Numbered from the stretch's first letter, positions 10,514-20,870 are shown. The stretch is 64,000 nucleotides of DNA from Polytrichum commune (GCA_950295325.1 OX485808.1:14448501-14512500), one strand, 5' to 3'. Numbers and translations: made by a program. Notes: generated from the letters alone by a model not told the origin.

Positions 10514-11839
10514 CTCCCATTTGGGGTTCTTATCTTTAGCATTCTCCCTTTCCCTGGGAGGCCTGCCATAAAACTCCCACACCTCCCTCGAGGCCATGAT
10601 GTTTCTGATCCACGATGCCTGATAGGCCCTCTTTTTGTTCCCCATGTTGAAGAACCTGGAGATGTCGCTGAGGACCGTCTCGTTGTCCGACCAAACCACC
10701 AATGCCTTCCAAACTTTTAGTTTCTCCTTCTGGTTGTTCGGGTCGTTCCACTTGGTCATCAACTGGATTTTTTTTTATGCCTCCACACTGTGCTGCCCGT
10801 CAATCAACCAAAAGTCTCCTTTGGAAATTGTCGGCCACATATCAGGCGTCGGCATTCTCTTCAACCCTTGTGGCATGACAACAATCGTCTGCCTGTCGTC
10901 CTTGAACTGCCCGCCCACGATTTGAGCGACCATCCAGTCGACGTAGGCGTCCTCCTTGGCTCGGACACATTTCTCAGGTGGCGCAAGGTGGCACTGCGCA
11001 ATGTTGACCTCGAACTTGAAGTCCCTGCCCATGAAGAAGCAGTGCAGGCATTTTGTTTCGAAGTTGGTGTTTATTTTTTGTATTTCGCCTGAATCCACCT
11101 CCTGGCCAGGCTTCGGCATCCGGAGCACCGGGGAAACAGGCTCGTCAGTCATCACCGATGACTCTCTTCCCCTTTTGAAAGGGGTCGTTTGACGGCTTGT
11201 TGATGGCGTTGGCGTCTCGCTGTCAGCCAGCGTTGTTGTAGTACTTGTCCGTCTCGACTCTACAGGGACCGCCCGCGGTTTCCTCACAGTTTGTGGTCTT
11301 GAGGACCCTGCGCCTTCTTCCGTCGTTGCCTTCCGCCTCACAGGCTGCTGTGTCTTGGGTTTGCTTTGCAACGCCTTGTTTAGAACCGTGATGGCCTGTT
11401 TTAACTTCATGAACCTGCTCGCAACCTTCGTGTTGGTTACACTGCCATCTATGAATATGGCCTCCGGTTGTATGGTTTCAGGGTCGACGCAGGTCTCCTT
11501 GGCGTACAGGGGGTCGAAGGGCTCGGAGAACTGGTGCATGAACATGTGGACGTTCTGCACGGCGGAGTTCTCCAGTATGACGTCTACGTAGTCCCCGAGG
11601 GACTGGACGGACGCAACCTCCCATCCCGTCAGCGTTGCCCAGGTGTGCTGCTCGTGGGTCCCCACCTTCACCACGAATAGCAGCTTGAACATGGATGCCT
11701 TCACCACCTGAACGGACCATGCCAGAACGACGCCATCTTTTCGGACGTAAGAATCGTCCTGTGGAGTTTCATACTCCTGCCAAAGGTGGTCTGGCGCGAG
11801 CATGAACCACCTTTCACCTGGTCTCTTTTTAGGGGCCAT
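10514..11839 (-). pseudogene. Element exon A, unknown protein with a DGQHS motif
   Basis: Phase-0 frame of 442 codons from ATGGCCCCT (11839, directly after a possible acceptor TTGCAG) to a GTGAGT donor, broken by one in-frame TAA at 10775-10777 next to an A9 run. It starts MAPKKRPGERWFMLAPDHLW. A Thr/Ser/Pro-rich linker follows (about residues 180-240). Then comes a region with two Cys and His residues (NFETKCLHCFFMGRDF, NIAQCHLAPPEKCVRAKED), and VVMPQGLKRMPTPDMWPTIS leads into FWLIDGQHSVEA. DGQH(R/S) resembles the signature of ParB/DndB-type folds, but one motif is weak evidence. After the stop the frame continues KKIQLMTKWNDPNNQKEKLK to NPKWE. An upstream non-coding exon is possible, because the ATG sits at an acceptor. 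Confidence 0.5.
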
Positions 11840-11866
11840 CTGCAATCCAAGAAATCGAAACTGTAA

Positions 11867-11929
11867 GTTTCGGTCGATCGACCCAAAGTATTGCAATGTG
11901 CATTTAACATTTGGAGGATTGACCCAAAC
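11867..11929. repeat. Two degenerate palindromes
   Basis: 11867-11888 has one arm change (TTTCGGTCGATCGACCCAAA). 11910-11929 keeps only one good arm (GACCCAAAC). They show that copies decay outside the ordered arrays. Confidence 0.6.
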
Positions 11930-11984
11930 ATTACTTAATTTTCAAAGTCGTTTTAAAAGATCTTTTAGATTTTAAAGTGCGGTT

Positions 11985-12961
11985 TAGGTGGTCACCCTGC
12001 AATGTTTGGGTCGAGCGACCCAAACATGATGAGGCTGCAAATTTAGGTAGTTTAACCCATTCATTTCATACTGCAATGTTTGGGTCGAACGACCCAAACA
12101 TTTACTTAATTTTCAAAGTTCTTTTATATTTTACAATGTGCTTTAGTTCTTCTCCGTGTAATGTTTGGGTCGACCGACCGAAACATGTTAGGCTGTAAAT
12201 TTAGGTAGCTCAACCCAATCATTTCAGACTACAATGTTTGGGTCGAACGACCCAAACATTTACTTAATTTTTAAAGTTCTTTTATATTTTACAATGTGGT
12301 TTGTTCTTCTCCCTGTAATGTTTGGGTCGAGCGACCCAAACATGATGAGGCTGCAAATTTAGGTAGCTCAACCCATTCATTTCAGACTGCAAAGTTTGGG
12401 TCAAACGACCCAAACATGTACTTAATTTTCAATGTTCTTTTATATTTTACAATTTGGTTTAGTTCTTCTCCTTGTAATGTTTGGGTCGAGCGACCCAAAC
12501 ATGTTAGGCTGCAAATTTAGGTAGCTCAACCCAATCATTTCATACTGCAATGTTTGGGTCGAACGACCCAAACATTTACTTAATTTTCAAAGTTCTTTAA
12601 TATTTTACAATGTGGTTTGTTCTTCTCCCTGTAATGTTTGGGTCGAGCGACCCAAACATGATGAGGCTGCAAATTTAGGTAGCTCAACCCATTCATTTCA
12701 GATTGCAATGTTTGGGTCGAACGACCCAAACATTTACTTAATTTTCAAAGTTCTTTTATATTTTACAATGTGGTTTAGTTCTTCTCCCTGTAATGTTTGG
12801 GTCGAGCGACCCAAACATAATGAGGCTCCAATGTTTGGGTCGCTCGACCCAAACAAGAGGCTGCAATGTTTGGGTCGAACGACCCAAACATTTAGTTCAT
12901 TTTAGGCTGCAATTCAAATATTTATTATATTTTAATATGAGTTTGGGTCGTCTCCCCAAAC
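11985..12961. repeat. 158-bp tandem array carrying 13-14 palindromes
   Basis: About six units of 158-159 bp, each with one AG-centred and one AA-centred palindrome 72-74 bp apart. Copies start at 12004, 12078, 12163 (arm mutated), 12236, 12320, 12394 (mutated), 12479, 12552, 12636, 12710, 12795, 12833 (CT), 12868 and 12941 (degenerate). Between them are repeated blocks such as GAGGCTGCAAATTTAGGTAG and CTTAATTTTCAAAGTTCTTT. The array sits immediately upstream of exon A, so it could be the promoter or a first intron of the element gene. Confidence 0.9.
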
Positions 12962-15284
12962 TACTGTGTTTCCATATGCATGTTTAATGCTTCGGCAACA
13001 TATACAATGCTTATGCATTGTATATGTAACAGGAACCTAAAGGGAATGATGCAAATTGTGTGCACTGATGCAAATTGCTTACCTTGTCTTTCAAACTCTT
13101 GAAAGCTGCTCTCACAATCTGCTTCTTAGAACCAGACTCAAAAACTCTGTTGTGGCACTAAAGAACAACTCTCACAAAGACCTCAGAAACACAATGAATC
13201 TCTCAAGCACCCTAAAACTTTCTCACAAACCCCCTGAATCTTGCAAACTCAGGCCTAATTTGAAAGACCTCTACCTTTCTATCACACTTGACCGTGCTCA
13301 CTTCTACTCAATCTAAAATCACTCCATGCATGAAATTTACAAAACAAGTAAGGAGTTCAACACAATAAACCGCTCCGAACTCACTCAAAGCTAACACTCT
13401 GGACCAAGAAGAGAGAATAACAAGAGGAAGACAATAACAAGAGGAATAGAATGAGAGAAGAGGAGGAGAGGAATGAAGGAGAAAGAAGAATGAAGGGAAG
13501 CGGCGCGACCAAGACAAAAGCAAAAGGTGCGAAAGGAAGCGCTTGGCACGGCGCTATGGAAAGCGGCGGCGGCGTTTCCAACAGCGGCGCTTGGCGCGGA
13601 GGAAGAGAGGAAGAAAAAGAGAGAAAAAAAAAAAGAGGAGGGGAGAGAAGGAGAGAGCGGAAGGGGTCACCCTAAACCCTCGAATCCGGGCCATTTGATT
13701 GCGCCGGGCCCATCAACGGCTCAGAAGCCTCGCGGGCCAACACCCTGCCAGGTGTCGACACCTCCTTGGTTTAGGTGGTTGCCCGCGAGGCTTGTGGTGT
13801 TGACACCTGCCACCCTAGGTAGATTGCCTTCCTGGTTGTCCTTGCCCCTAGGTGCAGGACATAGGAGGGCCGGCGCCTCTCTTGGCCGCCCGGCCCCGGC
13901 CTTCTAACCCGCTATTCATTAGCGGCAATTCAATACCACTCAAAAACCTACGTGGACTAAGGTATTCCACAAAATTAACACCATCGCCAACTCATATTTT
14001 AATGGTGTTCAATTGAATGATCACCCGTTGGAATTGATAACATCGTAGAATGTAGCCATTATCGTTTTGGTGTATGAATAATGTAATTTATGGAATCATA
14101 TGAGAGTGTTACAAAGTCTAAGAGGAGTAAGTCATAATTATATTGCAATCCACAAAGGCAATTACACGGTGCAATAATATAAATATGGTAACCATTCACA
14201 TGGTTAACAGTTTAGGATTATGTATTGTAATTTATATGATAGTTGTTGGTAGAGGACAATGCTCTAGTCTATAATGGATACCCTGACAAGTAGCATTAGA
14301 GTGAACATTAATATATGTACTTAGAAGTTCACATTTGAAGTACATGGGAGAAACAAATGATTGCAAATGTATCTACTGCAACCCCATGGAGTTCACATAT
14401 CATATGAAGTCATTTAAACATTCAGTTTGATGTTTGATGATGCCTAAACCCTAAACCCTAAACAACACAAACCATAACTGGATGGCACATAGGTCAAATG
14501 ACATGGGCCTTGGTGCTTGTAGTTTCCAATACAAATGTATATTGTCATCACAACATCCTAATTCAAAAACGTGAAAGATGGATGTGTGGTTTTTCACGAA
14601 TGAACGCACTAAAGGAAATAAAACTTGGTAAGAAGAGCATAAGAACTAGATTATAATAGATAGGATGTTGTTCATGTTAACATGTTATTTGGAATAGTGA
14701 AATATTATATATTAATTTAAGGTAGATTTCATGTTGTGAATGATATGAGGACATACCTTTTGAACTTTGCATGTTTTGCTCACACACATTGCTAGAGTTC
14801 AAGGGACTTCACGATAGGTTCAAACATCCTTGAAAGATTGAACGTGCCAAATGTCATTTGTGGTTTATGGTTCCATTAATGACTTCCACATAGGTACTAG
14901 GTTATTGTCACACTTGGAGCCTTGAGGATGAAGCAATATTGGGTGCACACATTACAACACAACATATGTTCTTTTAATTAGCGGAAATTGAAAGTTGGCC
15001 AAATTATTCAAGTTTGTCATGGCATTAATTATTTGTTTTCAAAATATAAGTCCTCATGTGAGAGTGTAAGTAATTGCATTAACTATTATATTTAGTGACT
15101 TTTAGTATATGAAGTTTTGTAATACATGCACATCTTTTGTCAATATATTGTTTGAAATATACCATAATGTTTGACTACAAGTAGAGTAAAACCCCTTAAT
15201 AGATATAATCTTACATATTGTCATAGGGTTATTGGTATTCAGTGTATGCGTTCATATGTAGTGTATCAAAATCTTTATATCCTT
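12962..15284. other. Spacer with GC-rich repeat and nested palindromes
   Basis: 13450-13920 is GC-rich, with a purine-rich stretch (13440-13670) followed by an inverted repeat: GCCTCGCGGGC at 13727-13737 pairs with GCCCGCGAGGC at 13781-13791, and AGGTGTCGACACCT (13750-13763) is a 14-bp palindrome between them. The frames at 13056-13316 and 13527-13907 are composition-driven and match nothing I recognise. CCTAAACCCTAAACCCTAAA at about 14449-14468 is a short interstitial plant telomere motif. From 14000 to 15280 the DNA is AT-rich with no supported gene. Confidence 0.5.
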
Positions 15285-15600
15285 TTTAGTTATATGATAG
15301 TTAGTGTTTGATACACTTAAAACGAACGCATACACTTCCTATTACTAACCCTATGAGAGTAAGTAACATTAAATGTAAACTCAAACACTAAATATCCACT
15401 ATGGTGATATATGGAAGTTACATATAGGAATTTAGTATTAGTAAGAATGTGAGAAAAAAATACAACAATGATAAAAGGAGAAAGGAGATGGCAATAGGGA
15501 AGGTGGTGGTGTATTCATGTATAAAACTAATTATGAAAGAGTTGAAGAATAGTGTTGACCAAGTTAGGGTGGTAACAACTTTAAATATATGTTGAATTAT
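15285..15600. mobile_element. MITE family B, copy 1
   Basis: About 300 bp, similar along its length to 18225-18535. Shared blocks in order are TTAGTGTTTGATA, ACGAA(C/T)GCA(T/C)ACAC, GAAAGTAAGTAACATTAAATG (GAGAGTAAG here), ACTATGGT(G/A)ATAT(A/G)TGGAAGTTA, GGCAATAGGGAAGGTGGTGG and TAGTGTTGA. It contains ACACTAAATAT motifs like families A, C and D. Confidence 0.55.
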
Positions 15601-15639
15601 TCATTTGATGGTTGGGGCAACGAAGAGCCAAGCTAAATA

Positions 15640-15910
15640 TACATTGTCTATTATTGACAAGAAGCGGGAAATTGAGTCAGAAGGTTTGAATTAACGTCCA
15701 AAGGAGACCAGGCGGGAAAGGCATCCAAAGAGGATGCCCAAAGCGGAGGCGGGTAGTATAAAGAGCCCAACCCCCCCAAATGTTGGTTCTTCCTTTCATG
15801 TCCCAATCCTGAGATTGCTGCAAGCTCTCTAAGTTGGAGCTGTAATACACGGTTTGTGTACGCTTCCATTCATGAGCAGCTAATTACAACAAACATCTAC
15901 GAGTTCAGTT
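15640..15910. other. Possible LTR-like segment
   Basis: GTATAAAGAGCCC near 15750 resembles a TATA box. It is followed about 100 bp later by CTCTCTAAGTTGGAGC and a TACACGGTTTGTGTACGCTT region, a layout seen in Copia LTRs. I find no partner LTR or primer-binding site, so this is tentative. Confidence 0.2.
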
Positions 15911-15977
15911 GTTCCAAATAGGTTATATATAGATTAATAGAGAATCACCCGAATAAATAGGCGGATTTTGCGGAATT

Positions 15978-16135
15978 GTTTGGGTCGGTCGACCCAAACC
16001 CAGCCTTACAGTGTGGGTGCTCTCTGTTGTGAGCCTGAACCCATCCTGCCTCAAGGTTTGGGTCGATCGACCCAAACCCAGCCCCAAAGTGTGGATGCTG
16101 TCTGTAGTGAGCCTGAACTCATCCTGCACCCAAGT
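15978..16135. repeat. Two palindromes on a 78-bp repeat
   Basis: Perfect copies at 15978-15999 (centre GT) and 16056-16077 (centre AT), each followed by a related 56-bp stretch (CCCAGCC..A.AGTGTGG.TGCT.TCTGT..TGAGCCTGAAC.CATCCTGC). This pair lies 3 kb from the main array, in sequence not obviously part of the element gene. Confidence 0.9.
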
Positions 16136-18014
16136 TTGCCATTTTGCTTCTATTCGTTCTTCAAAACACAAATCTAAGGCAAGGGTAGGACAAAAATTGC
16201 AAATTTTGATCTAAAAATTATGGTGTCTTCAGTCGGAAAGCTTTTGAGGGTTGATAGAACCATGATACATATGAGCTTGAATATATGTTCATGTTTGACT
16301 ACGGGAATTGTGGTTCCTTACCACTAGACAGTTCAAATATCTATGAATAACTTTTATTTTTATTTTTTATCATATATCATAAATCCATTCAAGGAAAGAA
16401 TACCAATGCTAAGGAAAACTGCTATTCCCACGTAGTGTTTATCAACATTACAAGAATTGGAGAGAGTTTCAAGCTATGCAAATACATTAGTTAAGGACTT
16501 GCTTGTTGAAGAGACAAGTCAGTGTACTTACAAGCCTTCAACTTAGGTCACTGCTCAATTGAAGGACGCTACTACTGTTACAATTTATTGACAAGATTAT
16601 GGACCGTTTAATACATGAACATCGATTGTTAAGATCTTGATTTGTAGTACCGGTTTTAAGCTCACAACTTTAAAGACCACATTGGGTGATGATGGCTAAC
16701 CTAATCGGACTTCCATACAGTTAATTAAAGCTTCTGGACAAGGGTGTACAAGGAAACATCTCAAAATGCAAGTGACCGATATTTTTAGGGTTTAGAGAAT
16801 GGTGTTATTCTTGGAGTGTAGACTCAACATTGAGCTAATGATTCAGTTGTCATTGATTCAACCCATAATTCAACCACTTTTGAGATCTTGCAAATATAAG
16901 GTGTGCACAATAAGGATTATGTGGTCAAGTGATTGACAAATCGAGCAGTCTAGAAGGTATAAATGATGCATATCATTGGTCTATTTTATAGTGTGGTGCA
17001 GGAATGGACTCACCAAAAAATCATTGGTATTGACAGCAATCAGTCTATGTTAGTGTATCACCCGAGCTTGTCAAGTTTTATGCTTAATATTGCACGTCTT
17101 GGCACATCCCCGCTTTTTCTACAAGGCAAGGTTTTAATTACATAAAATGCAATTAAATGCAATGCATAACATTAAGTAATTGGGTTTAAAAAGGGACCTC
17201 TCATAAGAGCACCAAAGGCCAGCATTACTAGGACGTGTTGTATTTCATTTCAGTAAATCATTGTTCAAGAAAGTCTTGTAGTCCTTGGAAAGAGGAATCC
17301 AAAAATGACACTTTAAAAACTTCATAAGCATATGTAGCTCGCAACATGGCTTTGAACTGAGAGATAGCCAACCCTAGCCCCCGGCTTCTCTCACCAAAAT
17401 TGAGCATGTAGTAAATTGTATAATATTAACATCGTTGCATGGTGGTTGCATGCTTTATGTCCCATGTGGAAACCATGACCTGCTAGGCAAGTTAGCCAAG
17501 AATACCACACAATCCCCCAAAAAATTGTCAGGATTAAATGGTTGAAAATTAATCAGATCTAATAGCCCCTTGTTGTGCACTCCCCATTTGTAAAGGGAGC
17601 GACAATGAGAGGCTTGAGTATGGTTATATGAAAAAATAATTAAGGATTGGTTATGTTGAATTTAACTAGAATTAAATTGGACTTTGAGGTCATACCATAT
17701 GTAACTAGAGTTAGCTTTAACAAAACATAACTTTTGAAAAGACCTTGTTTTCTAACGAGCTTAGCAAAACAACGCGTGAGAAGAAGAGCTAAACTAATGA
17801 ACTTAAGAGTCCGGTTACTTGTCAATGTGACCATGAAACTACTACGTACTACAACCGCTTAAGCTAATTAAGAGTGTATCATATCCCTAGATGGAGTCCT
17901 TGACATTGATGAAGTTAATTGGCAACCAGGACCAATTGTCTTTGCAAACAGTCTGACAATCAAACTTAGATTTGAGTGTTGAGTAATTAGTGGCAAGGCT
18001 TTCCTCGTTGGAAC
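16136..18014. other. AT-rich spacer, no gene seen
   Basis: Only short frames (60-66 codons) that match nothing I recognise. No structural RNA seen. Confidence 0.45.
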
Positions 18015-18228
18015 AAGTGCCCGGGGACATTTTTTGGGCATAATCGGTTGAGATCCTAGGGTTTCCAAGTCCAACCACTTACATGTTGACATCTTTTAGT
18101 TTTCTTTTATCAATCAAAGGCATATGTACATATCCCATATATTCCTCTAAAATGATGGGTACGCTTCTTAATGTCTTGAACTTCAACTGGTTATTTTTCA
18201 AACTCAATCGCTTCATCTGTAACTATAA
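18015..18228 (+). mobile_element. MITE family F copy
   Basis: Begins GCCCGGGGACATTTTTTGGG and runs through TACATGTTGACATC, CCTCTAAAATGATGGGTA and AACTTCAACTGGTTATTTTT to CATCTGTAACTA. Same organisation as the other F copies. Confidence 0.6.
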
Positions 18229-18535
18229 TAAAAATTATATTTAGTGTTTGATATAATAAATACGAATGCACACACTAAATGTCAATAACCCAATGAAAGT
18301 AAGTAACATTAAATGTACACTCAAAAACTAAATACCAACTATGGTAATATGTGGAAGTTATATGTTAGTAAGGATATGAGAAATTTGCAAGCCAATGAAA
18401 TCCATGCTGCACAGGAAAGGAGGTGGCAGTAGGGAAGGTAGTGGCAACACTAATTATCAAGAAATTGAAAAGTAGTGTTGAGCAGGGTAGGATGGTAACA
18501 ACATTAAATATAATGAAACACTAAATATCATTTCT
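18225..18535. mobile_element. MITE family B, copy 2
   Basis: Matches 15285-15600 over most of its length. It ends near AACACTAAATATCATTTC. Confidence 0.55.
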
Positions 18536-18564
18536 AGCGTAGCGGTTGGTTAGCCATATTCTAG

Positions 18565-18790
18565 GTCCCGGGAAGTTTTTGGGCATAGTCAGTCAAGATC
18601 CTAGTGATTCTAAATCCAACCGATTACATGTTGACATCATCTTCTAGTTTTTCTTTCATTCATTTGAGATATATACTATAGATTCCTCTAAAATGATCGG
18701 TAAATTTTCTGAAGTCTTGAACTCAACCGGTTATTTCTCGAACTCAGCCGGTTCATCTGCAACTAACCGCCGGTTCTTCCCGGACATATT
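18565..18790 (+). mobile_element. MITE family F, best-preserved copy
   Basis: Begins TCCCGGGAAGTTTTTGGGCA and ends GCCGGTTCTTCCCGGA, so CCGGGAAG/CTTCCCGG are terminal inverted repeats. About 220 bp, non-coding. Confidence 0.65.
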
Positions 18791-18820
18791 AGCCCCCTTC
18801 ATTGAGTTGGAAGGTGAAAG

Positions 18821-18845
18821 CTAGGCTAGGCTAGGCTAGGCTAAG
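18821..18845. repeat. (CTAGG)n microsatellite
   Basis: Four perfect CTAGG units followed by CTAAG. Confidence 0.9.
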
Positions 18846-19425
18846 CTAATTTTTCTTTGCATAATACCTACAAATATATGCAAACAATGCAGCCGTCACT
18901 GGGGAACTTGCGTTGGAAAACTATAATTTAAAAAAAAGTTAAGAGTCATAACTTTAATTGGGAGCCCTTTGGTAAACGGGCGTCAAAACACACTACCATA
19001 CTTTATTGTCATGATTAAATAACGAGTTTCATAGGTGGAGTACAATTCAAAGCATTCGCGAGTACAATTTGTACACTCCATTGCTCTCAATAACTTTTCC
19101 GCTTGACTTTTGTCGGTCACTTTAAAAGTTGGAGGACTTTGACCTATGGCTTCGTTCCAGATGGGGTTTTTTCCCCAACCCCACCATGTGTGTCAAAGGA
19201 CAACCTACTCTTCCTGCTTTAATGAAAGTGGGTTGTAACTGGAGTACCTTATCTTGATGCTAAGGTGCCACGTGTAATGCAGTGGTTGGTTGGACCTGTG
19301 AAGCATTGAATGTGGCAAGATTCAGAATCGAATTCTAACTTCCCTTGTCAAAGGGGGTCATGGTTTTCATTAAAAGATTACCAAGAACACTACAAGGATC
19401 ACGTGGTGAATTTACTAGCGAATCG

Positions 19426-19797
19426 ACTACACTAAATATGATGTTTAGTATCATATGGTATTTTATGTCACTTTTGGGATGACACTTCTTATGAATAAAT
19501 GAACAAATATTGTCATGGATGATGGATGAGTTCACCCATTGGCCAATACTCTACCTAATCTTGTCAGCAACTTGTGATGAAATGTTGTCATGGATGATTG
19601 GAATTTGGATGAAAAATCACTTGGTAAAGTGATAGTAATTGCAACATTGTAAATCTATAAACCCCCCAAAATTTTACAAAGGAATGACAAATAATGTTGG
19701 GTTAACATTTGGTGTTGGTGACACTACAACCGCGGTTTGAAATTAGTGTTGGGCAAGACAATTAGAATTGGTGACACTAAATATCATATTTAGTGTA
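19426..19797. mobile_element. MITE family C, copy 1
   Basis: Starts CTACACTAAATATGATGTTT and ends GGTGACACTAAATATCATATTTAGTGTAC, so it has inverted, individually palindromic ends. Shared internal blocks with copy 2 (20871-21186) include TCATGGATGATTG(G/A)AATTTGGATGAAAAA and ATTGCAACAT(T/C)GTAAATCTAT. Confidence 0.6.
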
Positions 19798-20375
19798 CTT
19801 TAGAAGGTAGAAACGCTGCATATTATTTACATTGTTTAGTATAATGTACATTATTTGCGAAGGGCCTAAACTAGATGCCTAGGAGTTTCAAAAGCGTTGC
19901 GTCCGCTTATTGTCAACATGATATTATTCGTCAACACAAGTAAAAATTTTGAAGTGAAAATTTATTTACATTATGAAATTTAATGTAGCACATTGGGGTA
20001 CTTGAGATGATAGTTTTGTGTTTTAGTATGCAAGGGGGAGGTATGTTTTAAACATACTTAAAGGTGGCAGGTGTCATGTGTTTACACTTTAGTATGCAAG
20101 TATGGGAAGAAATTCTTGAGCGTATTAACATCAAATGTCATTTGTGTACACCTTTAGTTAATTTATAAACCATTGTGTAACACATGCATACATCTCATAA
20201 CACTATTGAATATACTCATGCCAAGATACTAGCAAACGCACTTGAATGTCAAGTGTCATGTAGTGACACTGATGGCGAAGTTGTTAATCGTTATTATAAC
20301 CTAGCATACGCCTCAAAATAGGGTAAGTGACACTATTACGCTTGTGACCCTAAATATAAAAACCAGTGTAGTTTA
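19773..20375. mobile_element. MITE-like family D, copy 1
   Basis: Begins at the palindrome that also ends family C copy 1, so the two elements abut or share an end. It runs through GAAGGGCCTAAACTAGATGCC and CACTGATGGCGAAGTTGTT to CAAAATAGGGTAAGTGACAC and TGACCCTAAATAT. Copy 2 is at 25255-25715. No open frame. Confidence 0.55.
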
Positions 20376-20704
20376 ATTTTGTAGTATCATGTACTAAACC
20401 CGGTACTAAAGTGTAGTGGGAAGGAACCAATGGTGGCTCCCACCCACAATGCAATATTAACATGGAAAGACTTGCATACAATCATAATAGTTACAATTAT
20501 TAGGTTCACCCAACCAAAGTAAATTCCATTGTTTAGTAGGCTTATAGTTAGGTACATCAAATGGCTATATTTGAGTACCATATGACAACGATTGTAGATA
20601 AGAACATAAACACCAAAAAGACACATGTAACATGCTCAAAATAAGGACGCCATTCTAAATTTAGTATGTAACAAAACGGAGGGCCTATAGTGTTTGGAAT
20701 AGAA

Positions 20705-20862
20705 TAGTGTTCCCAACTCCATCTAGTTACATGTTGTGATCTTTCAATTTTCTTTATTATTTGAGGTAAATTATGTAGATTCCTCTGAGATGGTCGTTAA
20801 TTTTCCTGAAGTCTTGAACTTCATCCAGTTATTCCTCAACCTCGGCCAGTCCATCTATAACT
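20705..20862 (+). mobile_element. MITE family F, 5'-truncated copy
   Basis: Starts within the unit (CATCTAGTTACATGTTG) and continues to CCATCTATAACTA, where family C copy 2 begins directly. Confidence 0.5.
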
Positions 20863-20870
20863 ACACTAAA

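Larger units (their letters stand above)
4414..12961 (-). mobile_element. Large novel element, CACTA-like left end, right end unresolved
   Basis: The left boundary is seen by comparing two copies. From 4412/4414 (CACTATATTCG...) onward the sequence is nearly identical to 62415/62417 onward, while the sequences before that point are unrelated. The terminus begins CACTA, like En/Spm (CACTA) transposons, and is followed by three subterminal repeats of about 100 bp, also typical of that class. The inside carries minus-strand exons A-E (11839-5911) and F-G (5767-4976), and most of the window's TTTGGGTCGNNCGACCCAAA palindromes. I see no TNP2-type transposase, so class membership is inferred only from the end. 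I could not find a convincing right terminus; 12961 is simply the last palindrome of the main array. The coding part is GC-richer than the flanks. Confidence 0.55.

Noticed and set aside
10308-10520. Reading exon B as starting further upstream through the intron
   Set aside because: The frame is open only because the palindrome units lack stops. Good donor and acceptor sites flank it, and exon A's frame does not join without splicing.
12004-12889. CRISPR-like array of palindromic repeats
   Set aside because: The spacers are themselves repeats of each other (158-bp tandem units), and the window is plant nuclear DNA with introns.
14449-14468. Chromosome end
   Set aside because: Fewer than three CCCTAAA units inside spacer; an interstitial motif only.
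14693-14702. GGAATAGTG followed by AAA as the right end of the large element
   Set aside because: Only CACTAT matches the left end, too short for a TIR. A matching AAA triplet is weak evidence in AT-rich DNA.
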